Shown: in pieces, positions 63,314 to 64,000 of the stretch | Position numbering within the stretch: position 1 is the first letter of the stretch | Layout: every line of letters begins with the position of its first letter | Origin: Halosaccharopolyspora lacisalsi | GTDB lineage: Bacteria; Actinomycetota; Actinomycetes; Mycobacteriales; Pseudonocardiaceae | Direction: 5' to 3' | DNA: 64,000 nucleotides | Assembly (NCBI RefSeq): GCF_014137975.1 | Contig: NZ_JACGWZ010000001.1 | Coordinates: 806,001-870,000 of the forward strand | Notes under the pieces: generated by a model | What the model was told of the DNA's origin: nothing | Databases searched by the model: none | The model's input: the letters and a program-made list of their open reading frames with translations, nothing else | Made by a program: the position numbers and the translations under genes

Positions 63314-63550
63314 GTGGCTGAGGACAAGGCTGCTGCGATCCTGACCGCTCTGGGCGGCGGGAACAACATCGTGGAGATCGAGCCGTGCATCACGCGGCTG
63401 CGTTGCGAGGTCGAGGACGGGTCGAAGGTGGACGAGGCCGGGCTCAAGGCCGCGGGCGCGCACGGCGTGATGCAGCAGGGCACGGTCGTGCAGGTGGTGG
63501 TCGGTCCCGAGGCCGACACCCTCTCCGGCGACATCGAGGACCTGCTGTGA
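63314..63550 (+). CDS. PTS EIIB domain protein (glucose/GlcNAc family)
   Basis: A 78-residue stand-alone EIIB. The phosphorylated Cys is in IEPCITRLRCEV; DEAGLKAAGAHGVMQQG and VQVVVGPEAD complete the fold. GTG 63314 has AAGGAG upstream; no earlier start is needed although the frame is open far upstream. It passes phosphate from EIIA to the sugar carried by the EIIC coded at 60979-62271. The stop overlaps the EIIA start (GTGA). Confidence 0.9.
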   Translation: MAEDKAAAILTALGGGNNIVEIEPCITRLRCEVEDGSKVDEAGLKAAGAHGVMQQGTVVQVVVGPEADTLSGDIEDLL

Positions 63551-64000
63551 GCGCCGTGGTCGGTAGTCCCGTCGACGGTCGTGCCGGGCCGCTGAGCGGC
63601 GTGGACGACCCGGTGTTCTCCCAGCAGATGGTGGGTCCGGGCATGGCGGTCACGCCCGGGGGCGGACGTGGCGACGCGGTGGCGCCGATCGCGGGGACCG
63701 TCGCGACCCTGCACCCGCACGCGTTCGTGATCACCGCTGCCGGGGGCGCCTCGGTGCTGGTGCACCTGGGCATCGACACCGTCAAGCTCAAGGGCGAGGG
63801 GTTCGCGCTCCACGTCGCCAAGGGCGACATCGTCGAGGCGGGCCAACCGATGGTCACGTGGGACCCCACCGAGGTGGAGGCCCACGGGTACTCGGCGGTG
63901 TGTCCCGTGGTGGTCCTGGAGGTCGAGGCCGAGGCGCTGGGCGATTTCCGGGAGGCGGGGGCGGTCACGGCCGGCGAACCCCTGTTCAGCGTGCGGGAGT
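63547..64000 (+). CDS. PTS EIIA (Crr-type) protein, partial
   Basis: 151 residues are visible and the window ends before the stop. After about 15 linker residues comes the glucose-type EIIA fold: SQQMVGPGMAVTP, APIAGTVATLHPHAFVI, the active-site His in VLVHLGIDTVKLKGEGF, and KGDIVEAGQPMVTWD. The segment HPHAFVI replaces the more common H-A-[FI]-G form. GTG 63547 is coupled to EIIB. Confidence 0.9.
   Translation, partial: MSAVVGSPVDGRAGPLSGVDDPVFSQQMVGPGMAVTPGGGRGDAVAPIAGTVATLHPHAFVITAAGGASVLVHLGIDTVKLKGEGFALHVAKGDIVEAGQPMVTWDPTEVEAHGYSAVCPVVVLEVEAEALGDFREAGAVTAGEPLFSVRE

Overview
This is about 64 kb of high-GC actinobacterial chromosome. GTG and TTG starts are common, ATGA/GTGA overlaps join operon genes, and the window holds XRE/DUF5753-DUF397 regulators, an F420-type flavin-fold protein, EF-G2 and DUF2567. 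From about 21 kb to 60.5 kb the order pdxS, pdxT, yebC, ruvCAB, yajC, secD, secF, apt, rel, cyclophilin, glyoxalase-like hydrolase, hisS, aspS, rarA, alaS, yqgF, mltG, aroE follows the backbone known from mycobacteria and other actinomycetes. I infer a Pseudonocardiales- or Actinopolyspora-like organism but cannot name the species.

Layout. 0-2.5 kb: a DUF2567 membrane protein and an XRE-DUF397 pair. 2.5-5.0 kb: a secreted FG-GAP protein built on a trypsin fold that has lost catalytic residues, preceded by a small secreted protein. 5.3-11.7 kb is the accessory part. It holds a 1073-residue exported ALF-repeat/coiled-coil protein with a glycine-rich C-terminal tail. Behind it lie small two-helix membrane proteins of about 70 residues, an unknown soluble protein, a broken second tail carrying 282 bp of the main gene, a frameshifted membrane gene and two degenerate copies of another gene end. 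This resembles a polymorphic-toxin locus with a spare tail cassette and immunity-type genes, although neither toxicity nor immunity can be read from sequence. 11.7-20.7 kb: a membrane-anchored protein, a Lon-N protein, NrtR with its operator and nadABC, an RHH/MazF-like toxin-antitoxin pair with an iterated operator, and EF-G2.

20.9-60.6 kb is the conserved backbone with insertions: an XRE-cupin regulator with azlCD and an amino-acid permease between pdxS and pdxT; a flavin-fold protein, a binding-protein-fold protein and a DUF4262 protein between yebC and ruvC; a YibE/F-like membrane protein, an HTH protein, a phosphotransferase-like protein, a SulP transporter, a 2-hydroxyacid dehydrogenase and a fatty acid desaturase. 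ruvC carries a LexA-type box. 60.7-64 kb is a PTS cluster: HPr, EIIC and a DasR-like GntR regulator on the minus strand, EIIB and a partial EIIA on the plus strand, with a dre-like operator between them.

Between genes there are three families of dispersed palindromes: GGTTTCGCGCGAAACC-type sites often paired with a 26-bp period, a 49-bp hairpin found twice with compensatory changes, and inverted repeats built on TTTTCCCTAAAGTTGTGA. I saw no rRNA, tRNA, CRISPR array or intact insertion sequence.
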